A stretch of 17,540 nucleotides of DNA from an uncultured Eubacterium sp. (GCA_910586445.1 CAJUHV010000079.1:1-17540), one strand, 5' to 3'. Positions 7,482-15,407 are shown, numbered from the stretch's first letter. The notes: generated by a model from the letters alone, not told the origin. Numbers and translations are program-made.

Positions 7482-9836
7482 TTATTTCAGCCTATGCCGT
7501 TCAAACTCCGCCAGCGCCTCATACGTCGCCCGTTCGGCCTCCCACACACTGTCAGCGCCGAGCTCCTTTAAGCACGCCGTCGTCTTAGGCCCGATGCTGA
7601 AAAGCTTCACACCGCACTTCCAGCCGTCCCCAAGCGCCTCAAAAAGCCTACGTGCCGACGAAGCACATGTAAACAATATGCCGTCATACTCTGCCAGCGG
7701 GCGTACTGCCGTCAAGTCCGGCTCTACTGCCTGATTTTTATACAGGACGATTTCCTCAAACTGGCAGTATCCCGCCAGAGCCTCACCCATATGCCCGTCG
7801 GCATTTTCCGCCTTTATATAGCATACCCGCTCCCTGCCGGACAGCCTGCTTTTTAATGCTTCTGCCAGAGCGTCACTATGAAAATGCTCCGGCATAAGGT
7901 CGGCATAAAGCCCGTGCAGAGCCAGTGCCTCTGCCGTCTTCGTGCCGATTGCTGCGATCCTGCACTGTGCCAGGCAGCGCACATCCTGCCTGCGGCGTGC
8001 AGACAGATCAAAAAATGCTTCTACGCCGTTTTTACTTGTAAATATAATCCAGTCTGCATGTTCAAAGGATTTCGGGTCAAATGTATCGACTGCATTTACG
8101 ATTTCTCCCACCTGAACCTCGTCTGCACACGCACCCTGATCCTGCAGAAGCTGCCGCAGCCTTGTAGCTTTTTTCCCGATCTTTGGTATCAGATACCGCC
8201 TGCCAAAAAGAGGACGCTGCTCAAAAAAGTTCAGCCCATCGCGCAGTGCTACAACGTCTCCCGCTACAATCAGCGCCGGAGACGTCAGCCCTGCCTTTTT
8301 TACCTCTTCTGCGATATGTGCAAGATCTGATACGCAGGTTTTCTGCGATAATGTAGTCGCGTGGGATATGACTGCTGCCCTCGTGGTGTCCGGCATGCCT
8401 GCTTCTGTCAGCCTTCGGGCAATTTCTTCCACCTTGCTAAGCCCCATCAAAAATATGCACGTATCCCTGCCTGAGGCCATTGCCTTAAAATCAATCTCTG
8501 CCAGCTTATCATCTTTATCATGCGCAGTCACTACATGAAAGCCCCGAGCCATCCCGCGGTGCGTGACCGGAATCCCGGCGTACGCTGCGCCCGCGGTGCT
8601 GGAGGAAATGCCGGGAACTACCTCAATGCGCACGCCGTTTTCATGCAGGAACAGCCCTTCTTCACCGCCGCGCCCAAATACATACACATCGCCGCCTTTT
8701 AACCGGACAGTCTTTTCGTATTCCATGCTTTTGCGCAGCGCAAGCCGGTTGATCTCATCCTGCGGCATCGTATGGTTATGGCTCGCCTTGCCGGCATAAA
8801 TCTTCTCGCACCCCGGCTTTGCCTCTTCTAACAGCTCTGGTGCTGCCAGCCTGTCATAAATAATGCAGTCAGCCTCTCTGACTGCCGCAAGTCCCTTGAC
8901 CGTAATCAGGCCCGGATCTCCCGGCCCTGCCCCGACCAGATAAACCGTTCCTGCTATCTGCCGGCGGATCTTTACTGCCGCCTGAGCTGCCAACACTGAA
9001 GGATCTTTGCCGCGTACGGCTGCATATGCCTGCCTGCTGCCGGATTCATTTCCATACATTACATCCAGCTGATACGTTCCGTCTGCATGCTTTGAAAAAG
9101 CTGCCCCTACCGGAATATGGCAGTCTCCGCCGATCAGCTCTAAAAAACCGCGTTCAGCTGCTGCTGCCTGCACGGTCTCTTCGTCACTCAGCGCATTGAT
9201 CATCTCCAGCAGAACCTTGTCGTCTGTGCGGATCTCAAGGGCCAGAATGCCCTGTGCCGGAGCGTGAATCATCTGAGCCGGAGGCAGGTACTGTGTAATC
9301 CGCTCCTCCAGTCCCATCCGCTTCAGCCCTGCCGCTGCCAGCACGATGCCGTCCAGCTGCTGCTCCAGCATTTTGCGCAGCCTCGTATCTACATTCCCGC
9401 GTATGCCTGTTATGCGAAGGTCAGGCCGCAGCCTCCTTAACTGAAATTCCCGGCGCCTGCTGCCTGTGCCTATGACCGCACCCTGCGGCAGCTCTTCGAG
9501 AGATTTTTTTTCACGCAGGATCAGCACGTCTCTGGGGTCTTCCCTCTTCCATGCTTTTGCAAACATAAGCCCGCACGCCGGAGCAGACGGCATGTCTTTC
9601 ATACTGTGCACGCCAAGGTCTGCTTCATGGTTTAATATTTTTTCTTCGATTTCTTTGACAAATACCCCTTTATCCCCGATCTCATGCAGCGGCTTATCCA
9701 AAATCAGATCCCCTTTTGTCTTGACAACCTGGATTTGAAATTCATGCTGCGGATACGCTGCCGCAAGCCGGCTGCGCACATATTCCGTCTGAGTCAGCGC
9801 CAGCTTCGAGCCTCTTGAAGCAATAATATATCTCAT
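7482..9836 (-). CDS. hemC-cobA-hemD: Trifunctional HemC-CobA-HemD fusion
   Basis: One 784-residue protein carries three tetrapyrrole enzymes in pathway-related order. Residues 1-295 are hydroxymethylbilane synthase (ASRGSKLAL, HSMKDMPSAP with catalytic Asp81, and dipyrromethane-cofactor Cys239 in GGDCHIPVG). Residues 297-535 are S-adenosylmethionine-dependent uroporphyrinogen-III C-methyltransferase (VGAGPGDPGLIT at 301-312, KGGDVYVFGRGGEE near 380-393, VPGISS at 407-412). Residues 544-784 are uroporphyrinogen-III synthase (IIFTSKNGVEAFF at 597-609, SIGPKT at 747-752). It turns porphobilinogen into precorrin-2, the precursor of siroheme and cobalamin. The start has AAGGAGG close upstream. hemA precedes it and a terminator follows. 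A precorrin-2 dehydrogenase/ferrochelatase domain is not present. CobA-HemD fusions are well known. Adding HemC is less common in my experience. Confidence 0.93.
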   Translation of the reverse strand: MRYIIASRGSKLALTQTEYVRSRLAAAYPQHEFQIQVVKTKGDLILDKPLHEIGDKGVFVKEIEEKILNHEADLGVHSMKDMPSAPACGLMFAKAWKREDPRDVLILREKKSLEELPQGAVIGTGSRRREFQLRRLRPDLRITGIRGNVDTRLRKMLEQQLDGIVLAAAGLKRMGLEERITQYLPPAQMIHAPAQGILALEIRTDDKVLLEMINALSDEETVQAAAAERGFLELIGGDCHIPVGAAFSKHADGTYQLDVMYGNESGSRQAYAAVRGKDPSVLAAQAAVKIRRQIAGTVYLVGAGPGDPGLITVKGLAAVREADCIIYDRLAAPELLEEAKPGCEKIYAGKASHNHTMPQDEINRLALRKSMEYEKTVRLKGGDVYVFGRGGEEGLFLHENGVRIEVVPGISSSTAGAAYAGIPVTHRGMARGFHVVTAHDKDDKLAEIDFKAMASGRDTCIFLMGLSKVEEIARRLTEAGMPDTTRAAVISHATTLSQKTCVSDLAHIAEEVKKAGLTSPALIVAGDVVALRDGLNFFEQRPLFGRRYLIPKIGKKATRLRQLLQDQGACADEVQVGEIVNAVDTFDPKSFEHADWIIFTSKNGVEAFFDLSARRRQDVRCLAQCRIAAIGTKTAEALALHGLYADLMPEHFHSDALAEALKSRLSGRERVCYIKAENADGHMGEALAGYCQFEEIVLYKNQAVEPDLTAVRPLAEYDGILFTCASSARRLFEALGDGWKCGVKLFSIGPKTTACLKELGADSVWEAERATYEALAEFERHRLK

Positions 9837-9916
9837 ACTTTCCTCCTTACAATAATTTCATAACCGTCCATTTTATACCATTTATACTATTTATGCTATT
9901 TATGCTATTTCTTATT
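9834..9916 (-). repeat. Short 9-bp repeats in the hemA-hemC spacer
   Basis: Three copies of a 9-bp unit (ATTTATACT, ATTTATGCT, ATTTATGCT at 9880..9906) lie between the triplicated hemA tail and the ribosome binding site of the fusion gene. With the adjacent T/A-rich sequence, the spacer is composed almost entirely of repeats. No promoter is obvious, so read-through from hemA is likely. Confidence 0.5.
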
Positions 9917-10081
9917 ATATTTGAAACAGCTGTCCAGACAAACGCTTATTCTCTTCCTGCTCCTTTTCCTATTATATTTGAAACAGCCGCCCGGAAAACG
10001 TTTATTCTCTTTCTGCTCCTCTTCTTATCATATTTGAAACAGCTGTCTGACAAAACGCTTATATTCTTCCTGCTCCTCTTC
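9917..10081. repeat. Tandem triplication of the hemA 3' end (56-57 bp units)
   Basis: Three adjacent units begin with ATATTTGAAACAG at 9917, 9974 and 10030 (plus-strand text), giving spacings of 57 and 56 bp. Each continues with a recognisably similar series ending in a CTGCTCCT(C/T)TTC block. The rightmost unit encodes the last 17 or so residues of HemA, including its TGA stop. The other two lie downstream of that stop. The far copy still reads as a HemA-like tail (NKRLSGQLFQI then stop), while the middle copy is one base short and shifted out of frame. The units differ at several positions, so the duplication is not recent. Confidence 0.85.
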
Positions 10082-11254
10082 GGTATCCAGACGCTTCATC
10101 TCGCGGATCGGCTCCCGCAGCAGCCGCTGGAGCGATGCATTGAGCACTTTTTTTAACAGCTTCTGCTCCCTGGCTCCCAGATCCATCTTGCGGTTTAAAT
10201 ACTCGCAGCTGTCTTCTACGATCGCACCGCAGCGCTGCTGGAGGGAATCAATCATAGGGTCCATCCGGCTCTGCAGCAGCCAGACAGCAGTTTCATGCAG
10301 GTCTTCTTCGATGATACTGCGGCTCTTTTCTACCAGCTGCTCCCGTTCCAGCTTATTATGCGCTACAATTTCCTGCAGTGTATCCAGATTGATCAAATGC
10401 ACCATTGGATCATCTGCAAATAAAGTATCGATATCCCGGGGTGCCGCTAGGTCCAGAAAAATGACCGGCCGCTTCGGGCTGAACTCTCCCCTGCGCACGA
10501 CCAGATGCGGAGAAGCCGTCGCCGATACTACGATATCACACTCCTGCATCATTTTGTAACGATCCTCATAGGATATGATTTCAATATCCTTAAATTCATC
10601 CCGCAGCTGCTTTGCATGGGCATAAGTCCTGCTGCATGCAGCCACATGCCCTGCCTTGTATTCATAGATATATTTCAAAGCCAGCACCGCCGTTTTCCCG
10701 CTCCCGATCACAAGCACCCTTTTTCCCTGTATCTTTCCATACTCTTCTAGTTTGCGTATCCCGACATAACTGACTGATAATGGCCTCTCACTAATCTTTA
10801 ATTCTGTTTTAATTTTTTTCGCGCAGGTGACTGCCTCCCGCACGATCTTATTAAGCTCTTTTCCGCTGTATCCCATTGTCCGGGAATAATCCAGCGCCTC
10901 CTTTACCTGCCCCAAAATCTGGTCTTCCCCCAGCACCAGCGATTCCAGTCCGGCTGCAATCCGAAACAGATAGGCCATCGCCTCTTCCCCTGACAGGATC
11001 ATAAGATATTCCTTCAAATCTATATCAGGAAACATTTCTTCGTATATGCGCCGAATCTGCTCTGCCTGTTCATTGTGCTCATAAAAAAAGTATACCTCAC
11101 TCCGGTTGCACGTAGATAAGATCATGCACTGATCCACCCCTGCTGCCTCCGCTTTTTGAAAAAAATCCAGTTTCATCACATCTGTAATGGATGTCTTATC
11201 CCTGACAGCAAGCTGTGCATTTTTATAATTGATTCCTAACAAACAAAACTTCAT
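10028..11254 (-). CDS. hemA: Glutamyl-tRNA reductase
   Basis: This 408-residue cytosolic enzyme makes glutamate-1-semialdehyde from glutamyl-tRNA with NADPH, the first committed step of C5 tetrapyrrole synthesis. The catalytic-Cys motif STCNRSEVY places Cys49 as nucleophile. GLESLVLGEDQILGQVK (102-118) and LSVSYVGI (159-166) are family signatures. The nucleotide domain has VIGSGKTAV (182-190) and a C-terminal dimerisation helix region follows. The frame is open for 40 more codons upstream, but the start at 11254 is chosen because AAGGAG sits just before it and the known N-terminus (MKFCLLGINYK) begins there. Upstream residues are low-complexity repeats. The C-terminal tail is acidic (EEEQEEYKRF) and is the source of a tandem duplication. 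The gene lies upstream of the hemC-cobA-hemD fusion. Confidence 0.95.
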   Translation of the reverse strand: MKFCLLGINYKNAQLAVRDKTSITDVMKLDFFQKAEAAGVDQCMILSTCNRSEVYFFYEHNEQAEQIRRIYEEMFPDIDLKEYLMILSGEEAMAYLFRIAAGLESLVLGEDQILGQVKEALDYSRTMGYSGKELNKIVREAVTCAKKIKTELKISERPLSVSYVGIRKLEEYGKIQGKRVLVIGSGKTAVLALKYIYEYKAGHVAACSRTYAHAKQLRDEFKDIEIISYEDRYKMMQECDIVVSATASPHLVVRRGEFSPKRPVIFLDLAAPRDIDTLFADDPMVHLINLDTLQEIVAHNKLEREQLVEKSRSIIEEDLHETAVWLLQSRMDPMIDSLQQRCGAIVEDSCEYLNRKMDLGAREQKLLKKVLNASLQRLLREPIREMKRLDTEEEQEEYKRFVRQLFQI

Positions 11255-11290
11255 AGGAATGTTCTCCTTATTTTCATTCTTTCCAAATCC

Positions 11291-11338
11291 AAATCCATTT
11301 CTATCTCTATTTTCATATCCATTTCTATCCCTATCTTC
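11291..11338. repeat. Two 24-bp tandem repeats in the hemA leader
   Basis: On the minus strand, GAAGATAGGGATAGAAATGGATAT is followed directly by a copy differing at three positions (21 of 24 identical). The unit is a multiple of three, so the hemA frame stays open through it as a D/R/N/G-rich peptide. No start with a good ribosome binding site lies upstream, so this is probably an untranslated leader. The segment is purine-rich and sits between the upstream hairpin and the hemA ribosome binding site. Confidence 0.7.
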
Positions 11339-11348
11339 ATGTCCATTC

Positions 11349-11384
11349 AAAAACGGAAAAGGAGGACTGCTCATCCTGCAGTCC
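11349..11384 (-). terminator. Terminator or attenuator between the exporter and hemA genes
   Basis: A perfect 7-bp GC-rich stem (GGACTGC at 11364..11370 with GCAGTCC at 11378..11384, loop of 7 nt) is followed on the minus strand by TCCTTTTCCGTTTTT. It lies about 75 bp after the stop of the exporter gene and 95 bp before the hemA start. It may therefore end the sulfur transcript, or act as a leaky or regulated attenuator for hemA. Confidence 0.6.
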
Positions 11385-11459
11385 CCCGCTTATACTGTCA
11401 GCATATCATTTTATGTACGCAGCACCCTTTTTAAGGATGCCAGACGACTGCTCATCCCG

Positions 11460-12509
11460 TTACCCGATATACCCTGCGAAAATAAAGGCAAATATATAAG
11501 ACGAAGCTGCCACGCATGCCCATGTTATTCCGCCTAAGGCAATCGGTTTTAAGCCTTTGGAAAATACATCCTTAAACTTAATTTTAAATCCCACGCCTGC
11601 CAGTGCAGAAGCAAATAAAAACTTGCTTGCCGTTGTCAAAAGCTTGATTCCTTTATCTGTGAAAACACCATATGTATTCAGCCCTGCCATAACTACGAAC
11701 CAGAGAATAAACATAGGAAACGTCTTCTTTACGACTGCAAACAGGCTGTCATTGCTGCCAAGCTCGCCGTTGCTCTTTGCTTCACGTGCCATTAAAACTG
11801 TCCAGACAACAGCTACGAAGATCAGCATTGTCGTACGTACCAGCTTTACATTTAACGCACCGTTAAAATCCGGATTGCCGATCATTGCCTGGAATGTAGC
11901 CTGCGCACCTGCCACAGAAGAAGTATCATTGATTGCCGTACCGGCTACAAAAGCAAACTGATTGTCTGTAAATCCGAGTAAAGGTGCGATATATGGATAA
12001 GAAAAAGCTGAGATTGTATCAAACAGAAAAATAGCTGCCATACCAAACGCAATCTCTGCATCTGTTGCTTTGATAATCGGGCTTAATGTAGCGATTGCCG
12101 TACCGCCGCAGATACAGGTACCGCCGCCTACTAATACGGAAGTATTTTTTGTAACACCGATTTTTCTGCCCATAAACATTGCTACTGCAAATGACAGGCA
12201 GATATTAAATAATATTAACGGAAATGCCTTAACACCTGTTCCTAAGATTGCCGAAAAGCTCAGTGTGCCTCCGGTCAGAATAATGCCCCAGTTTAAGAAT
12301 TTTTTACTGCTGAAAGTAGTTCCCTCTTTAAAGTCCTTATCCAGTGCCGGCATAATGTTACATATAATCATAGAAACTAATAATGCCACCATCGGCCCGC
12401 CCATTACGACACGGCCGAACATAGAGGACTGCAGATCTGTAGATTTCGTTGCCAGAAATCCAATAATCAGGCACAATGCAATTGCGCCATTTTTTTTATT
12501 TGAACCCAT
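11460..12509 (-). CDS. YeiH-family putative sulfur-oxyanion exporter
   Basis: This 349-residue polytopic membrane protein of the YeiH family (PF03601, conserved hypothetical 698) has about ten hydrophobic segments. Signatures are GGGTCICGGTAIA (128-140), the following SPIIKATDAEIAFGMA (143-158) and GTAINDTSSVAGA (190-202). The family is annotated as putative sulfate or sulfite exporters. In E. coli yeiH is controlled by the LysR regulator YeiE, which is linked to sulfite stress, while related proteins in other species are tied to sulfonate breakdown. Here it sits next to a sulfite reductase, which supports a sulfite or sulfate substrate by context. The start has a modest GAGG box about 9 nt upstream. 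A strong hairpin separates it from the reductase gene, so its transcription may depend on read-through. Confidence 0.88.
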   Translation of the reverse strand: MGSNKKNGAIALCLIIGFLATKSTDLQSSMFGRVVMGGPMVALLVSMIICNIMPALDKDFKEGTTFSSKKFLNWGIILTGGTLSFSAILGTGVKAFPLILFNICLSFAVAMFMGRKIGVTKNTSVLVGGGTCICGGTAIATLSPIIKATDAEIAFGMAAIFLFDTISAFSYPYIAPLLGFTDNQFAFVAGTAINDTSSVAGAQATFQAMIGNPDFNGALNVKLVRTTMLIFVAVVWTVLMAREAKSNGELGSNDSLFAVVKKTFPMFILWFVVMAGLNTYGVFTDKGIKLLTTASKFLFASALAGVGFKIKFKDVFSKGLKPIALGGITWACVAASSYIFAFIFAGYIG

Positions 12510-12536
12510 ATCAGGATGCCTCGTTTTCTTTTTATT

Positions 12537-12589
12537 TGAAAAGCAGGCCGCACTGCATAAATAAGCTTATGCAGTGTCTCCTGCCTGCT
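12537..12589 (-). terminator. Hairpin terminator between sulfite reductase and exporter
   Basis: A two-tier hairpin has an inner perfect 10-bp stem (CACTGCATAA at 12551..12560, TTATGCAGTG at 12567..12576, 6-nt loop). An outer 7-bp stem (AGCAGGC at 12542..12548, GCCTGCT at 12583..12589) brackets it. On the minus strand a T-rich tail follows. It lies directly past the reductase stop. It could be a full terminator or a processing point that lowers exporter expression. Confidence 0.72.
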
Positions 12590-12602
12590 GCCAATGTTAA
12601 AA

Positions 12603-13553
12603 TTAGCAGGTTGCTCCACCGACTAAATGCAGTTTAGCATCTAAGATTTCCTGTTTTCTCTCCAGAATATCATTTGACAGAAGCTGCTTTTCTACTTCTT
12701 CAAATCCGATTCTGTCAATTGTATCAGCAAAACGCTCGCCTGTCTTGCCCTGCTCGCGGAATAACAGGATTGCTTTTTCTACTGTATCCAAAAGCTCTTC
12801 TTCTGTCATAAAGATCTTGGAAACCGGTCTGCCGTGTGCAGTTCTCTTGCCCCATCTGCCGCCGATGTACATGCGGTATCCGGTCGTGCCGTCTTCGATT
12901 ACGTCAAATGGACATTTCGCGATACAGCGTCCGCAGTTATTGCATGATTCCAGATCGATTTTGATCATGTCATCTTCCATCTTTGCAGCGCCCATCGGAC
13001 AGGAAGTCTCTACCTGACACTTCTTGCAGCCATTGCACATATCCTCGTCGATATTTGGAACCAGCTGTCCGATAATGCCCAGATCGTTCAGATCCGGTTT
13101 TACACAGTTATTCGGACATCCGCCTGTAGCAATTTTAAACTTATGCGGCAGTTTTACAGTATGATATCCTTTGTAGAAACGCTCATGGATCTTTTCTGAT
13201 AACGCAAATGTATCATACAGGCCATACTGGCAGGTTGTTCCCTTGCAGGCTACTACCGGGCGTACCAAAGATCCTGTTCCGCCGGTTTCCAGTCCTGCCT
13301 GTGCTATGTATTCACGGAAAGCTTCAATGTTATCGTGGTGAATGCCCCTTACCTCTACTGTAAGACGTGTCGTAAATTCTACCTCACCGCTGCCGTATTT
13401 CTGAGCTGCCTCTGCGATAACCTTTGTCTGCTCTGATGTGATTTTTCCGTTTACCGTAATAATACGTCCGTTAAACAGATCGGTTCCTTTGTTATTTAAG
13501 AACCCAAGCCCTTTTACTCTTTTGATTTCTTCGGGTGTTAATGTGCATCCCAT
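12603..13553 (-). CDS. Small siroheme [4Fe-4S] sulfite reductase with ferredoxin domain
   Basis: This 316-residue soluble protein combines a sulfite/nitrite reductase ferredoxin-like half domain (about 20-90), a siroheme-[4Fe-4S] site and an inserted two-cluster ferredoxin. Siroheme-cluster cysteines are Cys103/Cys108 (CKGTTC) and Cys146/Cys150 (GGCPNNC). Ferredoxin cysteines are 173, 176, 179 and 185, then 204, 207, 210 and 214. The first pair is spaced CX4C rather than the textbook CX5C. The arrangement resembles AsrC of anaerobic sulfite reductase and the catalytic part of Fsr-type enzymes, so six-electron reduction of sulfite to sulfide is the best call. Nitrite is the alternative. It is downstream of the persulfide/CoA-disulfide reductase gene by 40 bp and has AAGGAGG before its ATG. 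Its electron donor is not encoded next to it, unlike AsrA/AsrB. Confidence 0.87.
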   Translation of the reverse strand: MGCTLTPEEIKRVKGLGFLNNKGTDLFNGRIITVNGKITSEQTKVIAEAAQKYGSGEVEFTTRLTVEVRGIHHDNIEAFREYIAQAGLETGGTGSLVRPVVACKGTTCQYGLYDTFALSEKIHERFYKGYHTVKLPHKFKIATGGCPNNCVKPDLNDLGIIGQLVPNIDEDMCNGCKKCQVETSCPMGAAKMEDDMIKIDLESCNNCGRCIAKCPFDVIEDGTTGYRMYIGGRWGKRTAHGRPVSKIFMTEEELLDTVEKAILLFREQGKTGERFADTIDRIGFEEVEKQLLSNDILERKQEILDAKLHLVGGATC

Positions 13554-13593
13554 GTGTGTTGTCCTCCTTCATTCTTACACTATTATTATGCTG

Positions 13594-15216
13594 CTATATT
13601 GTCACCTCATTAAAGGTAATGCCGCCTTCTAATACTTTTGTATTTTTATATCCGTAGAATTTCAAACGGTTCTGCAGCAGGTAAGCACGCTTGCCCTTGT
13701 TGCATACAAGCAGTATGTTTTCTTCTGGATCAAGACCATCGATCGGCCCTTCTACAGTCGTCAGGTCTACGTAAGGCGCCCCGTCGATTGACGGCATCAG
13801 GCATCCGTCGATAACCTTGTAGCCTTCTGCTGCGCCGGCTGCATACTCTGCCGGTGTAAATGTCTCAAATTTGCCGTTGATCTTATTCATCAGCACGTTT
13901 AATGTATGTTCAAACGGATGGATTGCGGTAGAGAATGGAGGTGCATATGCAAGATCCATATCTGCCATGTCCGTTAACGTGCCCTTTAACATAATGCCTG
14001 TCACCGCGATATCTACGACTTTATCAACGGCACCTGCACCGATTACCTGCACGCCAAGAAGACGTAAGGAATCCTTGTCTGCAATCATCTTAATAATGAA
14101 CGTGCCTGCCCCCGGGAAATAGTGGGCCTTATCATCCACTACCGTAATCACGCTGACTGGATGATAGCCTTCAGCCGAAGCCTGTGCCTCTGTCAGTCCG
14201 GTTCTGCCTACATTCATGCCCGGCAGCTTACATACAGCTGTTCCAAGCGCGCCGCGGTAATGCAGCCCTGCTCCCATCATATTCTGGGCAATCAGCCTTC
14301 CGTGGATATTTGCTGTAGATCCCATCGGAGACCATGCCTGTTTTTCGGTCAGCGCATTATGTACCATAGCACAGTCGCCTGCTGCATAGATATCAGGTAC
14401 ATTTGTCTCACCCAGCTCATTTGTGATGATCGTTCCCTTAAACATCTCAATGCCGCTGCCATCCAAAAACGCTGTATTCGGACGGATGCCCGCGCTTAAC
14501 ACTACAAGGTCAGCCTTATAAGCTTTTTTATTGGTTGTTACTTTTTCTACCCTGCCGTCGCCCTCGATACCGGTTACAGTTACGCCTGTTACAACCGGAA
14601 TGCCGCTTTCCTGCAGCTTTCCTTCTATATATTCTGCCATCTCGGCATCAAAGCCCGGCAGCGCATGTGGTGCCATATCCAGCACAAACGGACGGATTCC
14701 CTGCAGCTTTAAGTTTTCTGCGATCTCCAGTCCGATATAGCCTGCTCCGACTACGACTGCCCGCTTTATATTTCCTGCATCAACAGCCTCACGCAGCCTG
14801 ATTGCATCTTCCGGTGTACGTACGAAAAATACATTTTCCAGGTCGCAGCCTGCAATCGGCGGTTTTACCGGGCTTGCCCCTACGGAGATTACCAGCTTAT
14901 CATAGTCATATTCCTTCTGCTCTTTGGTATTTACATCTACTGCCGTAACCTTTTTCGCCTGCGGGTCTACTTTTACCGCTTCTGTTTCCGTCAGTACCGT
15001 TACGCCTGTCAGCTTTGCATATTTTTCCGGCGTATTTACGATCAGCTGCTCCTTATCCTCGATCACATGGCCTACATAATATGGCAGCCCGCAGCCTGCA
15101 TAGGAAATGTTTTTTCCCTTATTCAGCACGATGACTTCATTCCCACGGTCTTCCCTCATTAATTTAGCCGCGATCTTAGTTCCGGCGGCAACTCCGCCGA
15201 GTACTAATACTTTCAT
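13594..15216 (-). CDS. CoA-disulfide/NAD(P)H-persulfide reductase with rhodanese tail
   Basis: This 540-residue flavoprotein has an N-terminal FAD domain (LGGVAAGTKIAAKL, residues 7-20) and the redox-active single cysteine Cys42 (SYAGCGLPYY) typical of CoA-disulfide reductases. An NAD(P)H domain follows (VVGAGYIGLEIAENL near 175-190), then AAGDC and a dimerisation domain. The final ~90 residues form a rhodanese-like domain with catalytic-loop Cys505 (VCNKGKRAY). This is the layout of CoADR-RHD/Npsr enzymes, which reduce CoA disulfide and polysulfide or CoA persulfide with NADH. It should turn sulfane sulfur into sulfide. The start has AAGGAGG directly upstream. It is the first gene of the sulfite-reductase operon and is divergent from the LysR regulator. 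Confidence 0.93.
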   Translation of the reverse strand: MKVLVLGGVAAGTKIAAKLMREDRGNEVIVLNKGKNISYAGCGLPYYVGHVIEDKEQLIVNTPEKYAKLTGVTVLTETEAVKVDPQAKKVTAVDVNTKEQKEYDYDKLVISVGASPVKPPIAGCDLENVFFVRTPEDAIRLREAVDAGNIKRAVVVGAGYIGLEIAENLKLQGIRPFVLDMAPHALPGFDAEMAEYIEGKLQESGIPVVTGVTVTGIEGDGRVEKVTTNKKAYKADLVVLSAGIRPNTAFLDGSGIEMFKGTIITNELGETNVPDIYAAGDCAMVHNALTEKQAWSPMGSTANIHGRLIAQNMMGAGLHYRGALGTAVCKLPGMNVGRTGLTEAQASAEGYHPVSVITVVDDKAHYFPGAGTFIIKMIADKDSLRLLGVQVIGAGAVDKVVDIAVTGIMLKGTLTDMADMDLAYAPPFSTAIHPFEHTLNVLMNKINGKFETFTPAEYAAGAAEGYKVIDGCLMPSIDGAPYVDLTTVEGPIDGLDPEENILLVCNKGKRAYLLQNRLKFYGYKNTKVLEGGITFNEVTI

Positions 15217-15262
15217 CTTGTTCCTCCTTATTTGTTAAAAAATTGTCAAAATCATTAAATAT

Positions 15263-15291
15263 ATAATAACACTTGATTAACAAAAGGTAAA
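15263..15291 (-). promoter_or_regulatory. Predicted sigma-A promoter of the reductase operon
   Basis: On the minus strand a -35-like TTTACC is followed after exactly 17 nt by a -10-like TATTAT (5 of 6 to TATAAT). It lies about 50-75 bp upstream of the flavoprotein ATG in the divergent spacer. Position and spacing fit, but in such AT-rich DNA a chance match is possible. Confidence 0.45.
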
Positions 15292-15313
15292 ATAGTAAAA
15301 TTAGAATTAACAT

Positions 15314-15362
15314 ATAGGTATTTTCCTATGAAAAATTTCAGCAGTTTTTGTAAAATATTTAC
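15314..15362. promoter_or_regulatory. Candidate LysR-binding dyads in the divergent spacer
   Basis: Two inverted repeats lie between the divergent genes: ATAGG-N6-CCTAT at 15314..15329 and GTAAA-ATA-TTTAC at 15350..15362. They sit about 45-95 bp upstream of the LysR start and just upstream of the predicted reductase promoter. That is where LysR-type regulators usually bind to both repress themselves and activate the divergent gene. Neither is an exact T-N11-A box. Confidence 0.4.
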
Positions 15363-15407
15363 TATAACCGACATATAAAATCTGATTAAAAATAGGAGAT
15401 TTCAGTT

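Noticed and set aside
7878..8330. 150-codon plus-strand ORF
   Set aside because: It lies opposite the CobA/HemD part of the well-supported fusion and has no recognisable domain.
11255..11374. 40-codon N-terminal extension of HemA
   Set aside because: The extension is a low-complexity D/R/N/G repeat, the upstream ATG has no ribosome binding site, and the AAGGAG before the internal ATG matches the family's normal N-terminus.
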